Part shown: one piece after another, positions 32,289 through 40,465 of the stretch
How positions within the stretch are numbered: position 1 is the stretch's first letter
Layout of the letters: the number at the start of each line of letters is the position of its first letter
Assembly: GCF_021560015.1 (NCBI RefSeq)
Contig: NZ_CP073588.1
Coordinates: 1,922,001 to 1,986,000 of the forward strand
DNA: 64,000 nt
Reading direction: 5' to 3'
DNA from: Shewanella vesiculosa
GTDB taxonomy: Bacteria > Pseudomonadota > Gammaproteobacteria > Enterobacterales > Shewanellaceae
Translations under genes and position numbers: made by a program
Notes under the pieces: model-generated
The model's database searches: none
The model's input: only the letters and a program-made list of their open reading frames with translations
Told to the model about the DNA's origin: nothing

Positions 32289-32748
32289 GATGACTAATGT
32301 TTACCGCTAAACAAGTGATCGCACCAACTAGCATACCGCCAGCGATGCCAGTATCAATGGTTTGCATCCCCCACAATGGCCGCGAAACCAGGCCATAAAT
32401 ATCTGTGAGGGCCCCCATGGTAGATAGAAAAACACCAAAACCAAAGACTGCAGAAAAAGCAGCAATACCTTGATCACGGCAAAATCCAATGGCTACTGCG
32501 ACACTAAACAACAATGGCATCATGGTAAACACTAAGTTACCGACTGCAGACAAGACAGTATTTAATTCTGTTGGGATAAATGGCAGCGGATTAAACGTTA
32601 ACCCTAACATCACCCCAGCAGCAGGTAAAATAGCAATTGGAATCAGCAGAGCTTGACTAAGACGCTGGGCAAATTTAAACCATTGTTGCGTAATAAAACT
32701 TACGCTACGTTTACCGATATAACGGTGCTGTGCCAAGTGGCTATCCAT
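31269..32748 (-). CDS. PTS EIICB transporter, glucose type (PtsG-like), one frameshift
   Basis: Sugar transporter that phosphorylates its substrate during uptake. EIIC membrane domain first, with FGIYG-like GVYGTVERLLIPLGLHHIW and TGVTEPIEFAFMFVAP, then an EIIB domain with the phosphorylated cysteine in INACLTRLRISV. Compared with E. coli PtsG the order and length fit (about 492 codons after correction). The frame breaks at 32264-32270: seven A where six are needed (LPAIF then SFFEGRR). Specificity for glucose over N-acetylglucosamine is a guess. Its 5' end overlaps yqcA by 49 bp. Confidence 0.85.
32254..32748 (-). CDS. PTS EIICB fragment 1: N-terminal EIIC part
   Basis: First ~160 residues with four or five membrane segments (QALLIPIAILPAAGVMLGL, TMMPLLFSVAVAIGF). 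It leaves frame at the A7 run after KLPAIF. Confidence 0.75.
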   Translation of the reverse strand: MDSHLAQHRYIGKRSVSFITQQWFKFAQRLSQALLIPIAILPAAGVMLGLTFNPLPFIPTELNTVLSAVGNLVFTMMPLLFSVAVAIGFCRDQGIAAFSAVFGFGVFLSTMGALTDIYGLVSRPLWGMQTIDTGIAGGMLVGAITCLAVNISHHVKLPAIFFIF

Positions 32749-33164
32749 GTTTTAGCTTCTATTTCGGGTTCCATCGTTTCACAGGCATCGATCTCTAACC
32801 GTTCAGTCAGGGGTTTTGCACCTAATTCAGTAAATAATTCATCAAATTGTTTTATCGCACCACAATAGGTTTCGTAGCTTGAATCACCTAAGCCAATAAG
32901 GCTGTATTGCAATGAGGGCAGATACGGTGCGTTGGATTTAAGTTCATTAAACCAAGGCGCAATATCTTCAGGTAAGTCACCTTGTCCAGTAGTGGACGAT
33001 ACGACTATTAGTAGCTCATTCTGTGGTGGCACAAAACCTAATAATTCATTAGGTTGCCAAAGTTTAGCGGTAAAACCTAATTTTGCAATCTCCTTAGTCA
33101 CTGTTTCAGCAGTAAATTGTGCACTACCATAAACGGTACCAAAAACAATATTGACCATTTTCAT
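32700..33164 (-). CDS. yqcA: Flavodoxin-like protein YqcA
   Basis: Short-chain flavodoxin of 154 aa. The FMN phosphate loop is FGTVYGSAQFTAE near the N-terminus; VVSSTTGQGDLPED and LIGLGDSSYETYCGA form the isoalloxazine loops. MioC is a close relative, but the position next to truC and yqcC matches E. coli yqcA-truC-yqcC. Redox partner unknown. Overlaps the transporter gene by 49 bp. Confidence 0.85.
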   Translation of the reverse strand: MKMVNIVFGTVYGSAQFTAETVTKEIAKLGFTAKLWQPNELLGFVPPQNELLIVVSSTTGQGDLPEDIAPWFNELKSNAPYLPSLQYSLIGLGDSSYETYCGAIKQFDELFTELGAKPLTERLEIDACETMEPEIEAKTWIATWHSTVISVNVA

Positions 33165-33336
33165 GGTATACTTTTCCCCTTAAATTAAATACTATGTAAA
33201 ATACCTTGAGTGTTAATGACTTACCTTACTGTATTCTTTTAGTCTCTCGCAAGTGTCTTTATGCTGCTAAGGTTAAATCAATAGGGTCAAAGCGGGTTGG
33301 CTCAAAGTGAAATAACGCCACAATGGAATCTAGACC

Positions 33337-33499
33337 ATGCGACAAGTGAGCCGAAAGCGAAAACTCAAACTCCAGCATAAATCTGCCCACATACGCCGTA
33401 ATTACTATTTTCATATTGAACAACAAAATCATAAGCTTATTCCCCCCTATTGCTGAGTTCGAAAAGCTCAAAAAAGCGATTGCCGATCACATAGAATAA
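33337..33499 (+). CDS. Candidate small basic protein, one frameshift
   Basis: Read on the plus strand from ATG 33337, or GTG 33346, a lysine/arginine-rich start (SRKRKLKLQHKSAHIRRNYY) leads to NHKLIPP. After removing one C from the six-C run near 33442-33447 the frame goes on as IAEFEKLKKAIADHIE and stops. The joined product would be about 53 aa and looks protein-like over its whole length. The extra base fits the homopolymer errors seen elsewhere. I do not recognise the family. The overlapping minus-strand frame 33259-33471 is then a shadow. Confidence 0.4.
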
Positions 33500-33516
33500 A
33501 TCAGCGTCTTAGGGTG

Positions 33517-34389
33517 TTAACTAAGTAACATACTTGGCATAGATGATAATTGATCATCATCCCAGCCAAATGCAGCGAAAATATCTAGCCATTCTGCTTC
33601 TAACTCAGTTTCTATATGCATCGGTTGCTGTGTCACCGGATGGGTAAACTGCAAACTTTTTGCTATCAACCATAAACGATTAATACCGAAATGCTCACGA
33701 AAAAACTTATTTTGTTTACCATCACCATGGGTAGTATCACCAACGATGGGATGACGTAAATGCGCCATATGACGGCGTAATTGATGCTTACGCCCAGTAT
33801 GAGGGCTTAATCTTACTAATCCGAAACGGCTAGAAGGATAACGACCTGAGCTAAAGGGTATTTCAGCATTCAATAGAGGTTGGTAATCCGTCACCGCTTG
33901 TTGTGCTGCTTTATTGGGATCGACATGTTTGTCCCCCAAATCATCAAATTCTTGTTTCAGGGCATAATCTAACCTGCCAGACTCGTGCATATTGCCACGA
34001 ATAATGGCTAAGTATTGCTTCTTAATACTGTGATCGGCAAATTGCTCACATAATGCCCGAGCCACCTCACTCGATTTAGCAAACAGCAATACGCCAGATG
34101 TCGGACGGTCTAAGCGATGCACTGGAAACACATGACAACCCACTAAATCACGGGTCATCTGCATCGCAAAAAAACGCTCTCTTCGAGCTAAATAACTGCG
34201 ATGAACTAATAAACCTGCGGGTTTATGTATTGCAACAATATGCTCGTCTTCAAATAATATCTCGACATGAGGAGGCTGTACGTCGTCTAAGTCAGTGTCT
34301 TCAGCACTATAATTCATGTCATCAGAGCTTATTTGCCCAAATAAATCATCATTATCCAATGAGTATTCAGCATCGTTATCTTTTGTCAT
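33517..34389 (-). CDS. truC: tRNA pseudouridine(65) synthase TruC
   Basis: RluA-family enzyme modifying U65 of tRNA. Catalytic motif HRLDRPTSGVLLFAK with the active Asp; further family motifs IVAIHKPAGLLVHRS and LSPHTGRKHQLRRHMAHLRHPIVGD. The frame is open to 34449; I prefer the ATG at 34389 (MTKDNDAEYS), though its RBS is weak. An acidic stretch of about 35 residues precedes the catalytic domain, longer than in E. coli. Next to yqcC and yqcA as in E. coli. Confidence 0.9.
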   Translation of the reverse strand: MTKDNDAEYSLDNDDLFGQISSDDMNYSAEDTDLDDVQPPHVEILFEDEHIVAIHKPAGLLVHRSYLARRERFFAMQMTRDLVGCHVFPVHRLDRPTSGVLLFAKSSEVARALCEQFADHSIKKQYLAIIRGNMHESGRLDYALKQEFDDLGDKHVDPNKAAQQAVTDYQPLLNAEIPFSSGRYPSSRFGLVRLSPHTGRKHQLRRHMAHLRHPIVGDTTHGDGKQNKFFREHFGINRLWLIAKSLQFTHPVTQQPMHIETELEAEWLDIFAAFGWDDDQLSSMPSMLLS

Positions 34390-34488
34390 CTTTATCACTT
34401 TACTTATTTTGTATTGGGCTAAGCCTATTGGGTCAAGCTTTGTTGGCATAGGGTATATAGGATTAATGTGGCTGACGTTATTGTTCGC

Positions 34489-34806
34489 TTAACGCTGGCT
34501 GAGCAATATATCAAATTGCCGTAACTGGGCAATCATCACCTCACCATGGGGCTTACTTTGCCATACGTGCTCAGCCATAGGGGCTAACGCCATATTGCTT
34601 GGCAAAGGATGTCGTTGTACAACAAGCTCGGTCATCTTTGGAATAAAAATAAACTGCAACCATTGCTCAAATGCCATTACATCACAGCAAAATGGTGCCG
34701 TACTGGTCATTGCTGATACAGGAGGTAAAATATCAGACCACAGCTGAAACTCCTTAAGCAATTGTTCTAATTTAATTAAATGATTTTGGCTGGTTAAATA
34801 AAGCAT
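34489..34806 (-). CDS. yqcC: YqcC family protein (DUF446)
   Basis: Small helical protein of unknown function that is usually encoded directly before truC. Family residues: TAPFCCDVMAFEQWLQFIFIPKM and LPSNMALAPMAEHVW, aligning with E. coli STQPFFMDTMEPLEWLQWV. The frame is open to 34851, but the first 15 residues look non-native and I choose the ATG at 34806; no good RBS distinguishes the starts. Confidence 0.82.
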   Translation of the reverse strand: MLYLTSQNHLIKLEQLLKEFQLWSDILPPVSAMTSTAPFCCDVMAFEQWLQFIFIPKMTELVVQRHPLPSNMALAPMAEHVWQSKPHGEVMIAQLRQFDILLSQR

Positions 34807-34888
34807 AAAAGTGAACGACAACATCAAGGCTAAGTCGGAATATGATATCATTTAGCGCATTGAATACCCATCCAACATATGTGATTTA

Positions 34889-35914
34889 GTGACAACACCC
34901 ATGACCGAGATAACTACCCTAAGCCAGTTTCTGACGACCGCAAATACTCAATTCCAAATATACGATTTAGGTCGCCGAGTGCAACATATCGATATGTTAG
35001 CCTTTCAGCAAATTGACTCTTTATTGGCGCCGTATCCTTATCCCATTCAAGGCCATGCGCAGTTTGCAATCGTATTTTGGCAACAAGCACAATTACCCTA
35101 TATCTGGTTTGTAAAATTACCTTTAGATGAGCAAGGTTTATTATCACCTGCGCCGCGAACTCAGTTTATTAAAATGATTTTAGAGGCCTTGGGTCGTAAC
35201 CCAACCCAAGCATTAACTGATGAACAGCAAGAGCAATTAGCCAATCATCCATTTAGCTTTAAGCCAAATCAACATAAACTGGCATTATTTAATGCCTTAG
35301 TGAGGCTTCAGCTTAATCAACCGGCATCGAGTCAATACGAATTTGCCGCACAGTATTTGTCTGGGCAAGCAGCGCATGACACATGGCCACAACTGGGTGT
35401 TCAAGGTTTAGCAGATCTTTGCGTTCGCGCACACCAATTTAACCATCTTGATGACATAATCAACGCCCTTGATAATGCTCCTATTGAAGTAAAAGCTGCA
35501 CTTTGCCAAAGCTTGGAGCACATTAATCTTGATAAGCGCCTTGCTGAACACTTGTTTAGTCAATTACAACAAGCTGAAGATCATCTAAAGGTCATGTATT
35601 TAGCGGCATTAGCGTCCAATGTGCACTACAGCATGACAGCGATTAATCAGTTAAATGACCAGCAAGCTCTGGATGAAAACACCTTAATCACCATTGCGGC
35701 TCGTAACTGGTTAGCCCTAAAAGATGATGACACTCGTAAACACTATTTAGAAGCACTTGCAAAGCAGCCGCAGCACTTCTTTAATCAAGTATTTGCTGAT
35801 ATCGTGGCAATACCAAGCTTGCGTCCGGGATTATTAGCTGACTTAAGGAATCCAGACAGAAGCATTCAACTAGCGACCGCTATTGGCGGATTATTTAGGG
35901 CAACCAGCCTATGA
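34889..35914 (+). CDS. DUF3549 family protein
   Basis: 341-residue soluble protein, rich in Gln and Leu, that I recognise as the DUF3549 family of Shewanella and Vibrio. The C-terminal two thirds look like helical repeats. No catalytic motif is visible. Its stop overlaps the start of the DUF3301 gene (ATGA), a pair usually found together. Confidence 0.8.
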   Translation: MTTPMTEITTLSQFLTTANTQFQIYDLGRRVQHIDMLAFQQIDSLLAPYPYPIQGHAQFAIVFWQQAQLPYIWFVKLPLDEQGLLSPAPRTQFIKMILEALGRNPTQALTDEQQEQLANHPFSFKPNQHKLALFNALVRLQLNQPASSQYEFAAQYLSGQAAHDTWPQLGVQGLADLCVRAHQFNHLDDIINALDNAPIEVKAALCQSLEHINLDKRLAEHLFSQLQQAEDHLKVMYLAALASNVHYSMTAINQLNDQQALDENTLITIAARNWLALKDDDTRKHYLEALAKQPQHFFNQVFADIVAIPSLRPGLLADLRNPDRSIQLATAIGGLFRATSL

Positions 35915-36296
35915 TGAGTGATTTTTTAATATTTGTTGCTTTAATTGTTGTTGGCGCTTTTTTGGCAATTAAGACAAATGGCCGAACTTAGCCGAACTGT
36001 CGTAGAGCAGTCGTGTAAAAAAACAGAACGTACAATTGCTCGCCATTGCAATGGAATCGGCTCGTCCGAGTATTGGTGGCACGACAGGCATTTGTTGGAA
36101 AGCAACTTTTATGTTCGAATTTAGCACCGACGGTTTAAACCAATATCGTGGACACATCATGATGCATGGTAATCGTGCGACTAAGATTGAATGGCCTATT
36201 TTCCCGGAGCCAGAATGGATGGATGCCCCTATGGCCAGTGGTAAATTTGGCGGATGCGGCAGCAGTAAAAGTTGCGATTCAGGCAAATGCCATTAA
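35911..36296 (+). CDS. DUF3301 family protein, two frameshifts
   Basis: Small membrane-anchored protein recovered by joining three frames. A start helix (SDFLIFVALIVVGA) leads, after deleting one T from the T6 run 35958-35963, into FWQLRQMAELSRTVVEQSC. After deleting one A from the A7 run 36017-36023 it goes on as KKQNVQLLAIAMES, then FMFEFSTDGLNQYRGHIMMHG. This follows the DUF3301 pattern of an FWQ-R-AEL start and an FEFS-DG-Y-G core. The product would be about 127 aa with a cysteine-rich tail (GGCGSSKSCDSGKC). Both breaks are single added bases in homopolymers. Confidence 0.75.
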
Positions 36297-36415
36297 TGAG
36301 GTTAACTTGACGCTATTTTGCACTCTTGAGCAAGATAGCGTTTTATTGTTGTTCAATGCCCGAGAACTAAACATTACTGTTCATCTATTTGTTAATAGCA
36401 TTGCTCTTACCAGCA

Positions 36416-37123
36416 TTAAGCTTGAGGTTTGTTAATCATTTTATAATCGTGATAAGTCACCGTTTGGATACTATCAAGCGATTTGAAAATTGCCGCCGTT
36501 CCTTCGATGGTGGTTGATGTATGTTCTGGCATCGCTAAACCTTCGAACACAGCAAACCCTAATTCTAATTCAAATTTTGTCAAGGTGACTGAAAATGCCG
36601 GATTCAGATCATCGGTATTACTGATCAGTATTTTTTTCAGCTGTTTGGATGCTTTATCTAAATAAAGCATTCCAGTAAGAGCAGCATTATCAAGTTCTTC
36701 AATATTAGGAACAAATTTAAACGCTACACTCGTTTCATCTTCAGCCACCAAAACAAGTGTGGTTAAATCAATAAGATCAGAAAATGCTAACTCATGGCTG
36801 TTCTCATCTTTATCCTCTTTAAGATCTTGTTGATGTTGCTGATATTTGTCTGTGCGCTTTTTATCAGGTTTTTCACCATTTTCAGACACCAAGGTCCATC
36901 GCTGCATTTCAGGCTGTGAAGCATCAAATCGTTCAACTCGTGTTAAGTCAGGCATAACAGTATGCTGAACATATTGCCAACGTACATTTGCATCATCGGT
37001 GTTATGGTTAATCTCACTTAATGCCTGCTCAACCCATTGCAACTCCTCAGGAGTCACCTCGGCATTAGCTTTGTAACACGTAAAAGCAATACTGATCACT
37101 AAAGCTAACGTAAACACATTCAT
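36416..37123 (-). CDS. Secreted or periplasmic protein, function unknown
   Basis: 235 aa with a signal peptide (about residues 1-21, ending KANA). The mature part is acidic, with a lysine/glutamine-rich linker (about 95-110), and then beta-strand-like sequence (TGMLYLDKASKQLKKILIS). It may bind a hydrophobic ligand or act in outer-membrane transport, but nothing specific is seen. Monocistronic; its upstream region carries the csrB1 terminator. Confidence 0.7.
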   Translation of the reverse strand: MNVFTLALVISIAFTCYKANAEVTPEELQWVEQALSEINHNTDDANVRWQYVQHTVMPDLTRVERFDASQPEMQRWTLVSENGEKPDKKRTDKYQQHQQDLKEDKDENSHELAFSDLIDLTTLVLVAEDETSVAFKFVPNIEELDNAALTGMLYLDKASKQLKKILISNTDDLNPAFSVTLTKFELELGFAVFEGLAMPEHTSTTIEGTAAIFKSLDSIQTVTYHDYKMINKPQA

Positions 37124-37200
37124 ACTATTCCCTCTTATACTAAACTCACATCAACTGTTTACAATTTGACAACATTACCAAGATAAGTTCCGATTATAGC

Positions 37201-37245
37201 CAAAAAAACACAAAAGAAAGGCCGCGACATTAACTGCCGCGGCCT
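37201..37245 (-). terminator. Terminator of CsrB copy 1
   Basis: An 8-bp GC stem (AGGCCGCG/CGCGGCCT, 37219-37226 with 37238-37245), 11-base loop, then TTTCTTTTGTGTTTTTTT on the minus strand. Confidence 0.85.
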
Positions 37246-37655
37246 CTTGATCTCTTGTTAAGCTTTCCAGCTATAAATGTGCTCCCTGCACCATCCATGC
37301 GTATCGCTTGCTTCCTGCTATGTCCTTGTTCAATCCTTGATGTTCCTTGTACAATTAAGTACTTTCCATCTTACTCGATTATCCTTTTACCGAGCCTGCT
37401 CCATCCTGAGCGTGTCCTTATATCATCCATGAAATTCTTAACATATCCTGTCGCAAATCATTTGCGTAGCATCTTGCATCCACTGCACATTATCATCCTG
37501 ATAATGTTATAAAACCTGCTTAATCCGCTAGTGCGTCCATTGAGCAAGCTTAGCGTTTCATCCTGAAACTTAATATCGTCCGTTATGTCCGTATAATCAT
37601 GGTCTTCCTAGACCTATTTACTACCTTGTAATGTCCCCTTCCTAGGTACGAGATA
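37205..37655 (-). ncRNA. csrB: CsrB-type regulatory RNA, copy 1
   Basis: CsrB RNAs bind many CsrA dimers through GGA motifs and so lift CsrA control. On the minus strand this stretch has about 24 GGA by hand count (about 7 expected by chance), many as AGGA, CAGGAUG-like or GGAUG, and no ORF. It ends at a strong terminator (37201-37245). A UvrY/GacA-type palindrome lies 150 bp upstream of the likely start. E. coli csrB lies between yqcC and syd; here truC-yqcC lie to the left and syd further right, which supports the call. The 5' end is approximate. Confidence 0.82.
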
Positions 37656-37807
37656 AATAATAGTTCATTTACCTCAACCTAAACAGGTACCTCTAAATGA
37701 TTAAAATATCCCGCTGATAATGAAAAATTAACTATCTAACAAAATCATAAGCTTAGATTTAAAAAAGAAATAATCACCATTAATTAGGTGATTCATCTCA
37801 CATGCTT

Positions 37808-37825
37808 TGTGAGATATATCTCACA
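37808..37825. promoter_or_regulatory. UvrY/GacA-type operator upstream of CsrB copy 1
   Basis: TGTGAG-ATATAT-CTCACA, a perfect 6-bp inverted repeat with a 6-bp spacer. The E. coli UvrY box upstream of csrB and the GacA box of pseudomonads (TGTAAG-N6-CTTACA) have the same shape. The flanks ATGCT and AAAAATGC also resemble those around the second site near copy 2. Confidence 0.7.
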
Positions 37826-37829
37826 AAAA

Positions 37830-38350
37830 TGCAGGCTAAAAAGGTAAGCATCAGGTTAACGTTTAACACTAATCAAACATTTATTCTGAGTAAATAGCAC
37901 GAATACTCGCCTCAACTCGCTTTTATGGTCATTTTACCCAAATAGCTTCATTTCAAGACTCGCAGATAACACCCGAATAGTTCTATACATAAATGACCAC
38001 ATTGACACTGGTTCATGCCAATTTATCAGCAATATTAGCCAATCCCAATAGATAGGTTTTAAGCATGAGTGGATTAAAATCTAAATTTTAACATCCTATT
38101 TAGATTTTGCTTATATAGGCTGTTTGTATGTTGAACGGTGACAGTTTTACTACCTAAATAATCTTAAAGCCCAATGGCATCATTCTCGCTCCGAGTAAAT
38201 TGATACTCACTATCAATTTTTATTTTTTGTGTATAGCAAGGCTTAAACGACCATACGGCCAGCTCCTCATAATGGCACAGCGTGTCATATGTAAAGGACA
38301 AAAAGCGGTTCTAATCAGCCTAAAACGGCTAAAAAAGTACGCTCATCTAC
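37830..38350. other. Gene-free stretch upstream of the FocA-like gene
   Basis: AT-rich DNA between the CsrB operator and the inverted repeat before the channel gene. I see no ORF with a ribosome binding site, no repeat and no RNA structure that stands out. Confidence 0.5.
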
Positions 38351-38353
38351 GAC

Positions 38354-38386
38354 AAGCAAGCTATCAATTTAATTGATAGCTTGCTT
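38354..38386. repeat. 15-bp inverted repeat upstream of the FocA-like gene
   Basis: AAGCAAGCTATCAAT (38354-38368) and its exact complement (38372-38386) with a 3-base centre, about 90 bp before the leader ORF. An A-run follows on the plus strand and no T-run is present, so it is more likely an operator or RNA hairpin than a terminator. Confidence 0.7.
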
Positions 38387-38472
38387 AAAAAAGTCTCAAT
38401 ATTATTTATGCGATTTATTGTGTAATTTAAATTTGCACTAACGACACAATAAACACATTCAAGGAGTTATCG

Positions 38473-38538
38473 ATGTACATAGCATATTTAAGTCCACCTC
38501 GATTTGGAGTCCGTAACACATTACGGAAGACATCATGA
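38473..38538 (+). CDS. Possible 21-codon leader ORF coupled to the FocA-like gene
   Basis: ATG at 38473 has an ideal AAGGAG 6 bases upstream. The ORF of 21 codons (starts MYIAYLSPPRFG) ends in a TGA that overlaps the ATG of the channel gene (ATGA at 38535-38538). Either it is a translated leader that couples initiation, or a frameshift error has cut off the true N-terminus of the channel. Confidence 0.45.
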   Translation: MYIAYLSPPRFGVRNTLRKTS

Positions 38539-40115
38539 GGGAGGAGCACGCCCCAGAGGCGAACCCATACTTATTAACAGCCAAGCAAAAAAACCATTTC
38601 TGCGTGGTAGATGAACATATTGTAATCAGCCCTTTTGAAAAGGCTGCGGAATATGGACACGCTAAAGTCACTAAGCACTTTGGGCAGTCATTTGGTCTAT
38701 CTGTATTTGCAGGCGCCTTCATTGCTCTGGCATTTGTATTTTATCTTACGGTAACGACTGGTTCATCAGCGGATTCATGGGGCTTAGTCAGATTTAGTGG
38801 TGGTATCGCTTTTAGCTTAGGACTCATTCTCGTAGTTGTTCTGGGTGGAGAACTGTTTACCAGCACGGTATTGAGTGCGATTGCTTGGGCACAAAAAAGG
38901 GTCTCGACCAAACAATTACTGGGCTGTTGGACGCGCGTCTATTTAGGCAACCTATGTGGCGCGATGTTGATACTGCTACTGGTAATGATGTCAAAAATGT
39001 ACGCAATGGACAGTAATCAATGGGGACTTAATGCACTGCATGTTTCACAACACAAGATCCACCATGATTGGAGCCAGGCTTTTGCTCTTGGGATACTGTG
39101 TAATTTATTAGTTTGCCTAGGTGTGTGGATGACCTTTAGCTGCAAAGATGCTTTAGCTAAATCGTTACTGCTCATATTACCAGTTGCTATGTTCGTCTCC
39201 AGCGGTTTTGAACATAGCATTGCCAACTTATTCATGGTGCCACTGGGTATTGCCATTCAACACTTTGCTGGAAATGAATACTTCAGTGCATTGGGAGTAA
39301 TGCGACAAACTTTTGCAGACCTTACCTTAAGTAACTTCCTGTTTAACAACCTTATTCCGGTAACGCTGGGCAATATAGTCGGTGGTGCCGTGTTTGTGGG
39401 TCTTGGTTATTACTGGATAGATAATACCGCGATGAAAGTCCCTGGCGAAGCTGCATCACAACACATTAGCACCATCACAAAAACTCCGATGCAAGTTTCA
39501 AAAAAGTACCAAGATTCAAGTATTGCTCAACAAACTCAATATCAACCAAGTCAAGAGGACTTAGCCATGAAAAATAAAATCCAAAAACTTATTGTCAGTG
39601 AACTAATGGACACTAAACCGACCACTCTTTCAGTTGATACAAGTATTTATCAAGCGCTTACCCTGCTAGCAAAAAATAATGTCCGCAGTGCACCTGTGAT
39701 CGATAAAGATAATCAGCTATTAGGCTTTGTATCAGAGCAAGATCTTATGCGCTCACTTTGGTCTGAGGAGTTTGCATCTACATTGCCTATTTCAGTCAAA
39801 GATATTATGCAAACTAAAATGCTCACTGTCGCACCAACAGAGAAAATTGTTCAATTGCTAGAGTTTATGGTGGTTGATAAAAACAAACTATTCCCTGTGA
39901 CAGATTCAGGTATGTTCATTAGCGGTGGCTATCAAAGCTATGAAGAACGTCTGCGTGATGCATCTGCAACAGTACCAAGTACTTATCCAGTTGTTGAAAA
40001 CGGTCGTTTATGTGGGGTTATTCGTCGTGAAACCTTCATGCAAATGTTCGCTAAGCTTTATAGTCCAGAGCACGATGGCATTACCCATCCGGTTGAACAG
40101 CAATCAGTAGCATAA
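38535..40115 (+). CDS. FocA-like formate/nitrite channel fused to a CBS domain pair
   Basis: Residues about 30-300 are a formate/nitrite transporter domain with six membrane segments and close resemblance to FocA: GGELFTSTVLSAI, LGNLCGAM, the central-pore region HVSQHKIHHDWSQAF, FEHSIANLFMVPLG, NLIPVTLGNIVGGA. After a linker of about 50 residues come two CBS repeats (about 350-510: SELMDTKPTTLSVDTSIYQA; IMQTKMLTVAPTEKIVQ). E. coli FocA lacks the CBS part. CBS pairs usually bind adenine nucleotides, so the channel may be gated by energy state; that is inference. A GGAAG lies 5 bases before the ATG. Confidence 0.85.
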   Translation: MREEHAPEANPYLLTAKQKNHFCVVDEHIVISPFEKAAEYGHAKVTKHFGQSFGLSVFAGAFIALAFVFYLTVTTGSSADSWGLVRFSGGIAFSLGLILVVVLGGELFTSTVLSAIAWAQKRVSTKQLLGCWTRVYLGNLCGAMLILLLVMMSKMYAMDSNQWGLNALHVSQHKIHHDWSQAFALGILCNLLVCLGVWMTFSCKDALAKSLLLILPVAMFVSSGFEHSIANLFMVPLGIAIQHFAGNEYFSALGVMRQTFADLTLSNFLFNNLIPVTLGNIVGGAVFVGLGYYWIDNTAMKVPGEAASQHISTITKTPMQVSKKYQDSSIAQQTQYQPSQEDLAMKNKIQKLIVSELMDTKPTTLSVDTSIYQALTLLAKNNVRSAPVIDKDNQLLGFVSEQDLMRSLWSEEFASTLPISVKDIMQTKMLTVAPTEKIVQLLEFMVVDKNKLFPVTDSGMFISGGYQSYEERLRDASATVPSTYPVVENGRLCGVIRRETFMQMFAKLYSPEHDGITHPVEQQSVA

Positions 40116-40180
40116 TCCCGAAGACACAATGCTGATTTAATAGTCAGCTCGCAAACACTCTGCTTAAGTTGATATCACCA

Positions 40181-40212
40181 GGAACAAGTTAGCAATATTG
40201 CTAACTTGTTCC
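40181..40212. terminator. Perfect 32-bp palindrome after the FocA-like gene
   Basis: Two 16-base halves, GGAACAAGTTAGCAAT and its exact complement, with no spacer. It lies 66 bp after the channel gene. No clear T-run follows (TATATAAG), so it may be a weak terminator, a 3' stabilising hairpin, or a protein-binding palindrome. Confidence 0.5.
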
Positions 40213-40465
40213 TATATAAGATTGACTCTCTAGGTTTATGCGCAGGGTAATACTGTCTATAACAGTGAGAAACAGTTTGTCAGCCGATTAAGCTTATTAT
40301 TCATCAACAACATCCATAAACCATATTGATGGTCATTTATACAATCAAGGCTGACAAATTCATCACACTAGATTATTCACCAAAGTGAAGCTAGCGCATA
40401 TTTCTTTTCACACTCAAGTCCCATTAAACAAACATTCGTATTGAGAGACTTTGAGATATAGAGCG
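40213..40465. other. Intergenic stretch, nothing recognised
   Basis: Between the palindrome and the convergent LuxR-type gene. No ORF with a plausible start, no repeat and no terminator seen. Confidence 0.5.

Noticed and set aside
33259..33471. 70-aa minus-strand ORF between yqcA and truC
   Set aside because: No family features; the plus-strand reading with one corrected base looks far more protein-like.
37255..37512. 85-aa plus-strand ORF over CsrB copy 1
   Set aside because: It is the complement of the GGA-rich RNA; its Ser/Pro/Leu-rich composition comes from TCC repeats, and it has no ribosome site.
38459..38722. Minus-strand ORF over the start of the FocA-like gene
   Set aside because: Antisense to conserved channel sequence and lacks any family feature.
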